This document shows positions 41,263 to 48,667 of a stretch of 64,000 bases of DNA, piece after piece. How positions within the stretch are numbered: position 1 is the stretch's first letter; the number at the start of each line of letters is the position of its first letter. The notes beneath the pieces are model-generated. The model did not search any database, was not told the origin of the DNA, and saw only the letters and a program-made list of their open reading frames with translations. This DNA is from Crossiella sp. S99.2 (GTDB lineage Bacteria > Actinomycetota > Actinomycetes > Mycobacteriales > Pseudonocardiaceae), in the NCBI RefSeq assembly GCF_023094165.1, contig NZ_JALMDK010000003.1, positions 806,001 through 870,000 on the forward strand, read 5' to 3'. Position numbers and translations under genes: made by a program.

Positions 41263-42240
41263 TCAACCAGGGCGGCGGCGGGTGGCGACCAGGCTGGCCA
41301 CCGCGGTCACCACGAGCACTCCGGCCACCACACCCAGCGACAACCAGTTGCTGATCTCGGGCACCCAGCTCACCGGCTGACCGCCGTTGAGGAAGGGCAG
41401 CTCGTTCTTCTTCAGCGCGTGGAAGATCAGCTTGACCCCGATGAAACCGAGGATCACGGCCAGGCCGTAGGAGAGGTAGACCAGCCGGTCGAGCAGGTGG
41501 CCGATGAGGAAGTAGAGCTGGCGCAGGCCGAGCAGCGCGAAGGCGTTGGCGGCGAAGACCAGGTAGGTGTCCTGGGTGATGCCGTAGATGGCCGGGATCG
41601 AGTCCACCGCGAAGAGCAGGTCGGCCGACCCGACCGCGACCATCACCACGAACATCGGGGTCAGCCACAGCTTGCCGTCGATCCGCACCAGCGCCCGGCC
41701 GCCCACGTAGTCCTCGGTGACCCGGAACCGCCTGCGCAGCAACCGGACCAGCGCGCCCTCCTGGTACTCGTGACTGGTCTCCCGCTGCCGGGCCAGCTGC
41801 ACGGCGGTGAACACCAGGAACCCGCCGAAGATCCAGAACACCCAGCTGAACTGGTTGATCGCCGCCCCGCCGATGAAGATCAGCGCGGCCCGCAGCACCA
41901 GCGCGATCACAATGCCGAACAACAGCACCCGCTGCTGGTGCACTGCCGGCACGGCGAAGGTGGACAGGATCACCACGAACACGAACAGGTTGTCCACGCT
42001 GAGCGAGTACTCGGTGAGGTAGCCGGTGACGAAGTCGATCCCGGACTCGGCGCTGCCGAAGTACCACACCCCGGCGGCGAAGATCACCGCCAGCCCGAAG
42101 TAGAAGATCAGCCAGGCGGTGGCTTCGCGCACGCCGACCGCGTGCGGCCGCCGCACGGCCAGGGTGAGGTCGACCGCGAGCAGCGCGATCAAGGCGGCGA
42201 TGGTGGCTGCCCATAGCCAGCCGGGCACCTGCAGGAGCAT
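41263..42240 (-). CDS. TerC-family membrane protein
   Basis: 325 residues with eight or nine helices. The two TerC acidic motifs are EYSLSVDNLFVFVVIL (about 77-92) and LLFAVDSIPAIYGI (about 204-217). Linked in the family to tellurite resistance and to Mn or other cation export and metalation of secreted proteins. ATG at 42240 is chosen over an upstream start because GGAGG lies 6 nt before it. No yybP-ykoY-like leader is evident upstream. Confidence 0.9.
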   Translation of the reverse strand: MLLQVPGWLWAATIAALIALLAVDLTLAVRRPHAVGVREATAWLIFYFGLAVIFAAGVWYFGSAESGIDFVTGYLTEYSLSVDNLFVFVVILSTFAVPAVHQQRVLLFGIVIALVLRAALIFIGGAAINQFSWVFWIFGGFLVFTAVQLARQRETSHEYQEGALVRLLRRRFRVTEDYVGGRALVRIDGKLWLTPMFVVMVAVGSADLLFAVDSIPAIYGITQDTYLVFAANAFALLGLRQLYFLIGHLLDRLVYLSYGLAVILGFIGVKLIFHALKKNELPFLNGGQPVSWVPEISNWLSLGVVAGVLVVTAVASLVATRRRPG

Positions 42241-42355
42241 CCCGATCCTCCGGCCTCTTGGGTCTCGATCATTATCTACCACTGATCAGCTCCAGTGCCG
42301 GCAGACGCGCGACTGAGCACAGCAAAGGACTTGATTCGCTGACTAGGGTCAGAGA

Positions 42356-43243
42356 ATGGATCCCGGGCTGATCGAGCGGGTGCGGCGGTTCAACCGCACC
42401 GTCACCCAGCGGCTCGGCGCCCTGGATGAGGCGTACCTGGCCCGCAATCGGCCACTCGGGCAGTGCCGGGTGCTGTGGGAGATCGGCCCCGGCGGGCGCG
42501 AGGTGCGGGAGCTGCGGGCGCGGCTGGACCTGGACTCCGGCTACCTGAGCCGGATGTTGCGGGCGCTGGGCGCGGAGGGGCTGGTCGAGGTCGGCGCGGA
42601 CCCGGTGGACGGGCGGGTGCGGATGGTCCGGCTGACCGCGGCCGGACTGGCCGAGCGGGCCGAGCTGGATCGGTTGTCCGATGAGCTGGCGGCCTCGATG
42701 CTGGCGCCGCTCAACGGGTCCCAGCGGGATCGGCTGAGCGCGGCGATGGGCGAGGTGGAGCGGTTGCTGGCGGCCTCGATGGTCGAGGTGGCGGTGGCCG
42801 ACCCGGCCTCGCCCGGCGCACGGCACTGCCTGGCCGCCTACTTCGCCGACCTGGCCGCCCGCTTCGACGGCGGTTTCGACCCGGCGCGCGGCATCCCGGC
42901 CGAGGACGCCGAACTGACCCTGCCGCACGGGTTGCTGCTGGTGGCCACGCTGCACGGGGAGCCGGTCGGCTGCGGCGCGCTGAAACTGCACCAGCCTGAT
43001 TGGGCCGAGGTCAAACGGATGTGGGTCTCCCCCGTCGTGCGCGGTCTCGGCCTGGGCCGCCGCCTGCTCGCCGAGCTGGAGTCCAGGGCCGCCGCGCGCG
43101 GGATGCGCACGCTGCGGCTGGAGACCAACCAGAGCCTGGCCGAGGCGATCGGCCTGTACCGGGCGGCCGGATTCCGCGAGGTCCCGGCGTTCAACGACGA
43201 GCCCTACGCTCACCACTGGTTCGCGAAAACCCTTGCCGGATAA
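42356..43243 (+). CDS. MarR-type regulator fused to a GNAT acetyltransferase
   Basis: 295 residues: a MarR winged-helix domain (about 1-145, VRELRARLDLDSGYLSRMLRALGAEGLV) joined to a GNAT acetyltransferase (about 150-295) with the acetyl-CoA loop VRGLGLGRRLLAELE (about 228-242, R/QxxGxG/A) and the LETNQSLAEAIGLYRAAGF motif. This fusion is known in actinobacteria; the acetyl-acceptor is unknown. The RraA-like gene starts 9 bp downstream, so they are one operon and the regulator may sense its substrate. Confidence 0.9.
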   Translation: MDPGLIERVRRFNRTVTQRLGALDEAYLARNRPLGQCRVLWEIGPGGREVRELRARLDLDSGYLSRMLRALGAEGLVEVGADPVDGRVRMVRLTAAGLAERAELDRLSDELAASMLAPLNGSQRDRLSAAMGEVERLLAASMVEVAVADPASPGARHCLAAYFADLAARFDGGFDPARGIPAEDAELTLPHGLLLVATLHGEPVGCGALKLHQPDWAEVKRMWVSPVVRGLGLGRRLLAELESRAAARGMRTLRLETNQSLAEAIGLYRAAGFREVPAFNDEPYAHHWFAKTLAG

Positions 43244-43251
43244 GGACAATC

Positions 43252-43959
43252 ATGGACACGCACGAACTGCAGCGCCGGTTCGCCACGCTGACCACCGCGC
43301 ACCTGGCCGACGCCTGCGTGCGCGCCAAGGTGCCGGTGCACTGCGCGCCCGGCCCGATGCGCCCGCTGGTCCCAGGCGCCCGGATCGCCGGCCGGGTGCT
43401 GCCCGCGCGGCACGTCGGCAGTGTGGACATCTTCCTGGAGGCCTTCGAGCACGCCGAGCCAGGCGATGTGCTGGTGGTGGACAACGGCGGCCGGATCGAC
43501 GAGGCCTGTGTCGGCGACCTGGTCGTGCTGGAGGCGCAGCTGGCCGGGGTGCAGGGCATCGTGATCTGGGGCCTGCACCGGGACACCGCGGACATCCAGG
43601 CGATCGGCCTGCCGGTGTTCAGCCAGGGCAGCCTGTCCACCGGCCCGCTGCGCCTGGACCCGCGCCCCGCCGACGCGCTGACCGCGGCCAATGTCGGCCC
43701 GTGGACGGTGAGCACCGCGGACCTGGTCTTCGGCGATGAGGACGGCGTGCTCTTCGCCCCCGCCGACCGGGCCGCCGAACTGCTCACCCTGGCCGAGGGC
43801 ATCCGGGACACCGAACGCGCGCAGGCCGACCGGATCCGCGCCGGGGAGTCATTGCGGAGTCAGGTCGGCTTCGACGGTTATCTGCTTGCCCGGCAACAGA
43901 ATCCGGACCTGACCTTCCGCGATCACCTGCGCGCGGTCGGCGGCGCCATCGAGGAGTGA
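43252..43959 (+). CDS. RraA-like / HMG aldolase-family protein
   Basis: 235 residues of the RraA fold (class II pyruvate aldolase-type or RNase E inhibitor-like). GDVLVVDNGGRIDEACVGDL (about 76-95) is the phosphate or acid-binding loop and GLHRDTAD (about 108-115) the conserved R-D pair. Members with these residues cleave 4-hydroxy-4-methyl-2-oxoglutarate or oxaloacetate; the C-terminal 60 residues are longer than minimal RraA. ATG at 43252. Its end overlaps the convergent methyltransferase by 37 bp. Confidence 0.8.
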   Translation: MDTHELQRRFATLTTAHLADACVRAKVPVHCAPGPMRPLVPGARIAGRVLPARHVGSVDIFLEAFEHAEPGDVLVVDNGGRIDEACVGDLVVLEAQLAGVQGIVIWGLHRDTADIQAIGLPVFSQGSLSTGPLRLDPRPADALTAANVGPWTVSTADLVFGDEDGVLFAPADRAAELLTLAEGIRDTERAQADRIRAGESLRSQVGFDGYLLARQQNPDLTFRDHLRAVGGAIEE

Positions 43960-44708
43960 CCACGCACCGCCCAGGCCGTGGCGGTCAACGGGATCGAGCC
44001 GTCCGCGGCGGTCGGCAGCCGCTCCCGCAACAACTCGCGCAGCGCGCTGCGATCACCCTGCACCGCGTACTGCCCGGCCGGTCCCTGGCCGCCGAGGAAC
44101 GGCGTCCAGTAGTCGTCGAAATCGGTGAACACGGTCGGCACGGTGATCGCCCGCACGGACACGTCGACCAGTCCGGCATCCAGCCACAACCGCCGCAACG
44201 GTTCCGGCCGGCACAGTGGAAACCGGCGGCTCTCGGCGAGTGCGAGGGCCGCCGGATCCAGTTCCACCGCGGCCTGCCAGAACCGCCGGATCAACTGCAT
44301 CCCGTCGGCGTAGTCCCAGACGTAGGCCGCCACCACCCCACCCGGTGCGACCGCCCGCGCGAACTCCGCCACCGCCCGCCCCGGCGCCGCCACGAAGTTC
44401 AACGTCAACCCACTGACCACCGCGCCGAACCCGCCGTCCCGCACCGGCAACGCCCCCGCGTCCCCCGCCACGAACACGGCCCCCGAGTTCCGTTCCCGCG
44501 CGACCCCCAGGAACCCGGCCGAGGGATCAACCCCCAGCACCTGATGCGGCTCAGTCGCCAGCACCGCCGAGGTCAGCGCCCCCGTGCCACACCCGACATC
44601 CAACCACCGCTGCCCGGCTGGCACGCCCAGCCAGTCGACGAACTCCGTCGCCACCGCCCGGCTCCACCGCCCGACATACCCGTCATAGGCCGCCCCACCA
44701 GCCCACAC
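43923..44708 (-). CDS. Class I SAM-dependent methyltransferase
   Basis: 261 residues. SAM motif I WLDVGCGTGALT (about 35-46), acidic strand end LGVDPS (about 58-63), motif II-like GDAGALPV, and the post-motif FARAVAPGGVVAAYVW. UbiE/Methyltransf_11-like; a small-molecule acceptor is likely. GTG at 44708, 5 bp after the lipoprotein stop, so co-transcribed with it. The C-terminal 12 codons are antisense to the RraA-like gene. Confidence 0.85.
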   Translation of the reverse strand: MWAGGAAYDGYVGRWSRAVATEFVDWLGVPAGQRWLDVGCGTGALTSAVLATEPHQVLGVDPSAGFLGVARERNSGAVFVAGDAGALPVRDGGFGAVVSGLTLNFVAAPGRAVAEFARAVAPGGVVAAYVWDYADGMQLIRRFWQAAVELDPAALALAESRRFPLCRPEPLRRLWLDAGLVDVSVRAITVPTVFTDFDDYWTPFLGGQGPAGQYAVQGDRSALRELLRERLPTAADGSIPLTATAWAVRGHSSMAPPTARR

Positions 44709-44713
44709 CCGGC

Positions 44714-45085
44714 TCAGCGTCCCTTGGCCGAACTGATCTCCAAGGGTTCACCCTGCTGGCAGAAGGAGGCCAGCTCCGGCTTGAGCACCCCACGCACCTC
44801 GACCTCGGCGCCGGGCTTGACCACCGCCGGATCCCCGCCGACCAGCAGGTACTGCTTGCCCCCTGACTCCATGACCAGGCAACCCGACTCCACCCCTGCG
44901 CTGACCTTGCCCTGCAACGTCAACTGCCCCGGCACCGAGGTCGGCGGGGTGGGCGTCGGCGACACACTGCTGGCGGGCGGCCCGGATGTGGGCGCGGGCG
45001 AGGTGCCCCCAGGCGCGGTCGGACTGCCCCCGCACCCCGCGAGCAACAGCACCAACCCGGCAACCGGCACAATTCGACTTCGCAT
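44714..45085 (-). CDS. Small lipoprotein
   Basis: 123 residues: signal with lipobox LLLAGC (Cys18), a Ser/Thr/Pro/Gly-rich linker (about 20-53), then a 70-residue beta-rich domain (LTLQGKVSAGVESGCLVMESGGKQYLLVGG...VEVRGVL) resembling a small OB-like fold with two cysteines. Extracytoplasmic, membrane-attached. Function unknown. Confidence 0.75.
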   Translation of the reverse strand: MRSRIVPVAGLVLLLAGCGGSPTAPGGTSPAPTSGPPASSVSPTPTPPTSVPGQLTLQGKVSAGVESGCLVMESGGKQYLLVGGDPAVVKPGAEVEVRGVLKPELASFCQQGEPLEISSAKGR

Positions 45086-45114
45086 ACTCCCGGTTTACCC
45101 GATCCGACCGGCCA

Positions 45115-46905
45115 CTATCCGGTTTGTCCCTCGACCGCGAGCGGCACCGGCTCCCCACGAACCAGCTCGGCGAGCGCGTCCAGGACCTTGGCCGGGGCCT
45201 GCATGAGCTGCGGATTGCGGTCCAGGCAACGGATTTGCTCCTCGCTGAGCACGATCGACATGACGCAGCCCGCGGTCTTGACGAACAGGACGGAGGAGGT
45301 GCGGATGACCACCTCGTCGACATCCTTCATCGCCTCGGCGAGTTTGGCGATGGCGTTGGCCTCACGTTCGTCGTTCTCGGAGCGCGGGGTGGCGATGTAC
45401 TTGAGTTCGGCGGCGCGTTCGAGCTTGCCGGCGAGTTCGCCGAGCTTGTCCACGGCTTGGTCGTCACCGCGCACCCGCAGCCGCTGGAACCAGGAGCCCC
45501 GGATCGGGGTGTCCTTGCCGACCACCGCGAACCCGGCTACCTGAAGCAGTTCCACCACGGCGTCGCGCAGGGGCTCGCCGACGTTGTCGCTGGTGTAGAC
45601 GGTGACCTCGGTGACCGGGCCACGACGGAGATCCTGCGCACGGTTCCAGTTGAGGCGAGCGCCTTCGAAGTCGCCGAGTTCGGCGTTCACTGCGGCGATC
45701 CCCTCCAATGCGACCACTTCCCAGGTGGCTTCGCCGACCTGATCTTCCAGGTCGACGAGCGCCTGGCGCGCGACGGATAGCCCGACATCGTCTTCGAGCA
45801 GCAGCGCGGTATTGATGGCCGAGCGCCAGGTCGTCGCCGGATCGCGGAGCAGGCCCCGGCGTCGGTGGTAGGTCTCCAGCGCCCAGGCCAGCTGCCATGC
45901 CTCCTCGAACCAGGTCTCCTGGAGGCAGAGCTGTTGAATGGTGAGGAGGTTGGCGTGTTCGGCGTCGAACCAGGCCAGCGCCGCCCTGGCATCGGCAATG
46001 GGTTCGCGGGCGATCTCGGCTGCCCTCGGTATGACCTGCGGCGGTCGTAACGGGGAGAGCAGCTTGTCAGCGTCGATCGCAGTGCACACGTAACACTCGG
46101 CGATCCGCCGCGGCGAGAAGACACCGTGCTCGATCTGCGACTCCTGGGGCTGGGTGCGGCGTTGAACCAAGGCCCGGAGTCGGTACCCCCGCTTCTCCAC
46201 CAGGCCGGTAGTGATCAGCTCAACTATCGCCAACATGGCCGACCTGACACCGGGGGTCAGCGCGGTGATCGTATTCAGGCTGATGTTGAGTCCCGGCGAG
46301 GCGCGAAGCCAATCAAGCAGGGCCATGCCGACCGTGCCCACCGTGCCCCACGCGGAGACTCTGGAGTGCCGCGCATAGCTGACCGGCCCCAGCTCCAACG
46401 TCACCGCGTTGCGCGGCGCGACCCGGCTGGTGATCAGCACCGTGCTGCCCTGCATGCCACTGAGCAGGCGACAGACCGGGGCCGGATCCTCGATGCCATC
46501 CAGCACCACCAACACCCGCCGGGTCCCGACCACCTCCCGATACAGCTGCAGTTGCGCGGACAACCCCTCCGGAACGGCCGCGTGTGCCACACCCAGCTCG
46601 GTCAGTATCCGGCGCATTGGCAATCGCGTGGCGTGGAGGATGATCAGTTGACCATCAATTCGCGACGCGTTGCTCTCGGCCCAGTGCAGGACCAGGCTTG
46701 TCTTTCCAACCCCGGCCGCACCGCTGATCACGATTGGCAGCGGGGTGCCGCGATTGACCAGTTTGGTCAGCTTGGCCAGTTCCGCGTTCCGGCCCTGAAA
46801 CGGCGGCCGGGTGCCCTGCAGGCTCCTGCCGCCCGTCGGGTCGGGGATGGGTGCGACGAACTCGTGCTCCGTCATGGTGACTGACTGTATCCGGTCAGCC
46901 ACCAT
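45115..46905 (-). CDS. NB-ARC-type STAND protein with uncharacterised C-terminal domain
   Basis: 596 residues. P-loop SGAAGVGKTS (61-70), a Walker B-like VLVVLDGIED (about 128), a winged-helix part and a short helical TPR-like middle (about 290-420). The last 160 residues (from about 425, TEVTVYTSDNVGEPLRDAV to the GSWFQRLRVR turn, then long helices) form a separate domain with an alpha/beta start followed by a helical hairpin; I think of it as an effector-like module but cannot name it. No DNA-binding domain. The start is uncertain: ATG at 46905 or 46875, neither with a ribosome site, so perhaps leaderless. Confidence 0.7.
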   Translation of the reverse strand: MVADRIQSVTMTEHEFVAPIPDPTGGRSLQGTRPPFQGRNAELAKLTKLVNRGTPLPIVISGAAGVGKTSLVLHWAESNASRIDGQLIILHATRLPMRRILTELGVAHAAVPEGLSAQLQLYREVVGTRRVLVVLDGIEDPAPVCRLLSGMQGSTVLITSRVAPRNAVTLELGPVSYARHSRVSAWGTVGTVGMALLDWLRASPGLNISLNTITALTPGVRSAMLAIVELITTGLVEKRGYRLRALVQRRTQPQESQIEHGVFSPRRIAECYVCTAIDADKLLSPLRPPQVIPRAAEIAREPIADARAALAWFDAEHANLLTIQQLCLQETWFEEAWQLAWALETYHRRRGLLRDPATTWRSAINTALLLEDDVGLSVARQALVDLEDQVGEATWEVVALEGIAAVNAELGDFEGARLNWNRAQDLRRGPVTEVTVYTSDNVGEPLRDAVVELLQVAGFAVVGKDTPIRGSWFQRLRVRGDDQAVDKLGELAGKLERAAELKYIATPRSENDEREANAIAKLAEAMKDVDEVVIRTSSVLFVKTAGCVMSIVLSEEQIRCLDRNPQLMQAPAKVLDALAELVRGEPVPLAVEGQTG

Positions 46906-46921
46906 GCGGAGCGGGAATGCG

Positions 46922-47728
46922 TCAAACAGCCGCCCAGTCGCGCAACGTCGTGGTGCCCGGCCGGATCAACGCCGGATCGACCTCATCCGCGTCCACCACC
47001 GCGAACGACCCCGCCACCCCCGCCGCCAGCTCAGCCCCGATATACGGCGTCATCAGCTGCTCATGCTCAGCCAGATCAATAGTGCGCCAACGAATCTCCC
47101 GCCCCCGCACGCTAGAAAGCACCGCCGCCACCTCCGGCCCCGTCAGGTCCTCCGGCCCGGCAATGAGCTGAGCCGGAACCGGATTGGCCAAGAGATCCAC
47201 AATCGCCGAAGCCACGTCAGCCGCGGCCGTCCAGGGCACGGGCATCTCCGCCGGAAGCGGCAGGCGGACTTCGGTGTCGGTGGTGGTCGCGGGGTCGGCG
47301 AGGATCTCGTTGTACAGGGCGGCGGGGCCGATGATCGAGGCGGTCGGGGTGACGCCGGGCAGGTCGCGGATGAGCTGGAAGCGGGCGTCCAGGAACGGGA
47401 TTCCCCTGGCGCGGGTGGGGTAGGGGCCGCTGGTGTTGAAGATGACGTGCTCGATCGTGTTGGTGGACAAGGCTTTCAGCACCGACTCGGCCTGGGTGTG
47501 CATGGTGTGGTCGAAGCCGAGTGGGAGTTGCACCACCACCGCGTCCACGCCCTGGTAGGCGGCGATGAGGGAATCCGGGTTGGTCAGGTCGGCGACGGTG
47601 GGCTGGGCGCCGGGTGGCAGGTCGCGGGGGTTGCGGGCTACCGCGCGGACCTGGTGGCCTGCGGCGAGGAGCTGGCTGACGACGGGGGCGCCCTGGACGC
47701 CGGTGGGGCCGTGCACTGCGATGATCAT
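46922..47728 (-). CDS. NmrA-like NAD(P)-binding protein (atypical SDR)
   Basis: 268 residues. N-terminal IIAVHGPTGVQGAPVV (GxxGxxG, about 2-17) and an Arg in RAVARN after strand 2 favour NADP. The catalytic SDR Tyr/Lys pair is not in the usual place, as in NmrA/HSCARG redox-sensing or quinone-reductase-like proteins. Divergent from an HxlR regulator 57 bp away, the common arrangement for such genes, so it is probably induced by electrophiles or redox stress. Confidence 0.8.
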   Translation of the reverse strand: MIIAVHGPTGVQGAPVVSQLLAAGHQVRAVARNPRDLPPGAQPTVADLTNPDSLIAAYQGVDAVVVQLPLGFDHTMHTQAESVLKALSTNTIEHVIFNTSGPYPTRARGIPFLDARFQLIRDLPGVTPTASIIGPAALYNEILADPATTTDTEVRLPLPAEMPVPWTAAADVASAIVDLLANPVPAQLIAGPEDLTGPEVAAVLSSVRGREIRWRTIDLAEHEQLMTPYIGAELAAGVAGSFAVVDADEVDPALIRPGTTTLRDWAAV

Positions 47729-47785
47729 GGCCTCGACGCTAGGCCGGGGCCGCCAACAGTACCCAGGAAGTGGCATAGTTGGGTT

Positions 47786-48124
47786 GTGGTTACTGGGGTT
47801 GAGCAGGGGGTTTGCCGACAGGCGCGGCCGGGTGCGGTCGAGGTGGCGCTGCGGGTGCTCAGTGGGAAGTGGACCGCGATGCTGGTCCGCGAGCTGCTGT
47901 GCGGGCCGTTGCGGTTCGGCGAACTGCGGGCGGCGCTGGGGAATCCGAGCGCGAAGACGCTGACCGACCGGTTGCGGGCGCTGGAGCACGACGGGGTGCT
48001 GACCCGGACGTTGTACCCGGAGATCCCGCCGCGGGTGGAGTACGAACTCACCGAGCGTGGGCGCGAGCTGTGGCCGGTGCTGACCGCGTTGCACGACTGG
48101 GGCGTCGGTCACCCTCAGGCTTAA
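47786..48124 (+). CDS. HxlR-family regulator
   Basis: 112 residues with the HxlR winged helix (about 20-105: VLSGKWTAMLVRELLCGPLRF, TLTDRLRALEHDGVLTR and YELTERGRELWPVL). C10 near the N-terminus could be a redox or electrophile sensor, as in other HxlR proteins. GTG at 47786. The near-symmetric pair CAGTACCC (47757-47764) and GGTTACTG (47788-47795) may be its operator, overlapping its own start. Confidence 0.85.
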   Translation: MVTGVEQGVCRQARPGAVEVALRVLSGKWTAMLVRELLCGPLRFGELRAALGNPSAKTLTDRLRALEHDGVLTRTLYPEIPPRVEYELTERGRELWPVLTALHDWGVGHPQA

Positions 48125-48163
48125 TAAGTTGCCGCTGCCCTGCCGTCGTTCGATGATCGGGCC

Positions 48164-48649
48164 GTGGAACCGCTAGCTGAGAGCACCATTCGCGCCTCCT
48201 TCGCCAACTGCTCCAAGGGAGAGGCCAAGCGGCTCGCGTTGCCGGGGAAGCTGGCCGAGGTGGCCTGGGGTGACCTGGACTTCCTGGGCTGGCGGGATCC
48301 CAAGGCGGTCAACAACGGGTACGTCGTCGTTCCGCGGGCAGACGGGCCGGTCGGGCTGGCGCTGGTGGCGGCCTCGGGGCGGATCAAGCAGTCCATGTGC
48401 GCCTTCTGCCTGACCACGCACGGCACCGGGGACGTCGCGTTGTTCGCCGCGCGCCGGGTCGGGGCGGCCGGGAAGCTGGGCAACACGGTGGGCACCTACC
48501 TGTGCGCCGATCTGGCCTGTTCGCTCTACGTGCGTGGGCTGCGCAAGCCGGCGGTGCCCAACCCGAAGGAATCACTGAGCACGCAGGAGCGCACGGAGCG
48601 GATGCTGGCCAACCTCAACAAGTTCGCCGATGAGGTGCTCTCCGACTGA
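48164..48649 (+). CDS. FBP-domain treble-clef zinc-finger protein (FusB-like)
   Basis: 161 residues matching the FBP C-terminal treble-clef family: MCAFCLTTHGTGDV (about 78-92) and YLCADLACSLYVRG (about 111-124) provide four Cys ligands. The fold is shared with FusB/FusC, which bind elongation factor G; actinobacterial homologues may rescue or protect ribosomes, but that is inference. GTG at 48164, 39 bp after the HxlR stop. Confidence 0.75.
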   Translation: MEPLAESTIRASFANCSKGEAKRLALPGKLAEVAWGDLDFLGWRDPKAVNNGYVVVPRADGPVGLALVAASGRIKQSMCAFCLTTHGTGDVALFAARRVGAAGKLGNTVGTYLCADLACSLYVRGLRKPAVPNPKESLSTQERTERMLANLNKFADEVLSD

Positions 48650-48667
48650 GCGCGCTGCCTGGCCGGG

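Noticed and set aside
42241..42355. Mn-responsive yybP-ykoY riboswitch before TerC
   Set aside because: The 115-bp gap shows none of the expected paired elements or conserved loops.
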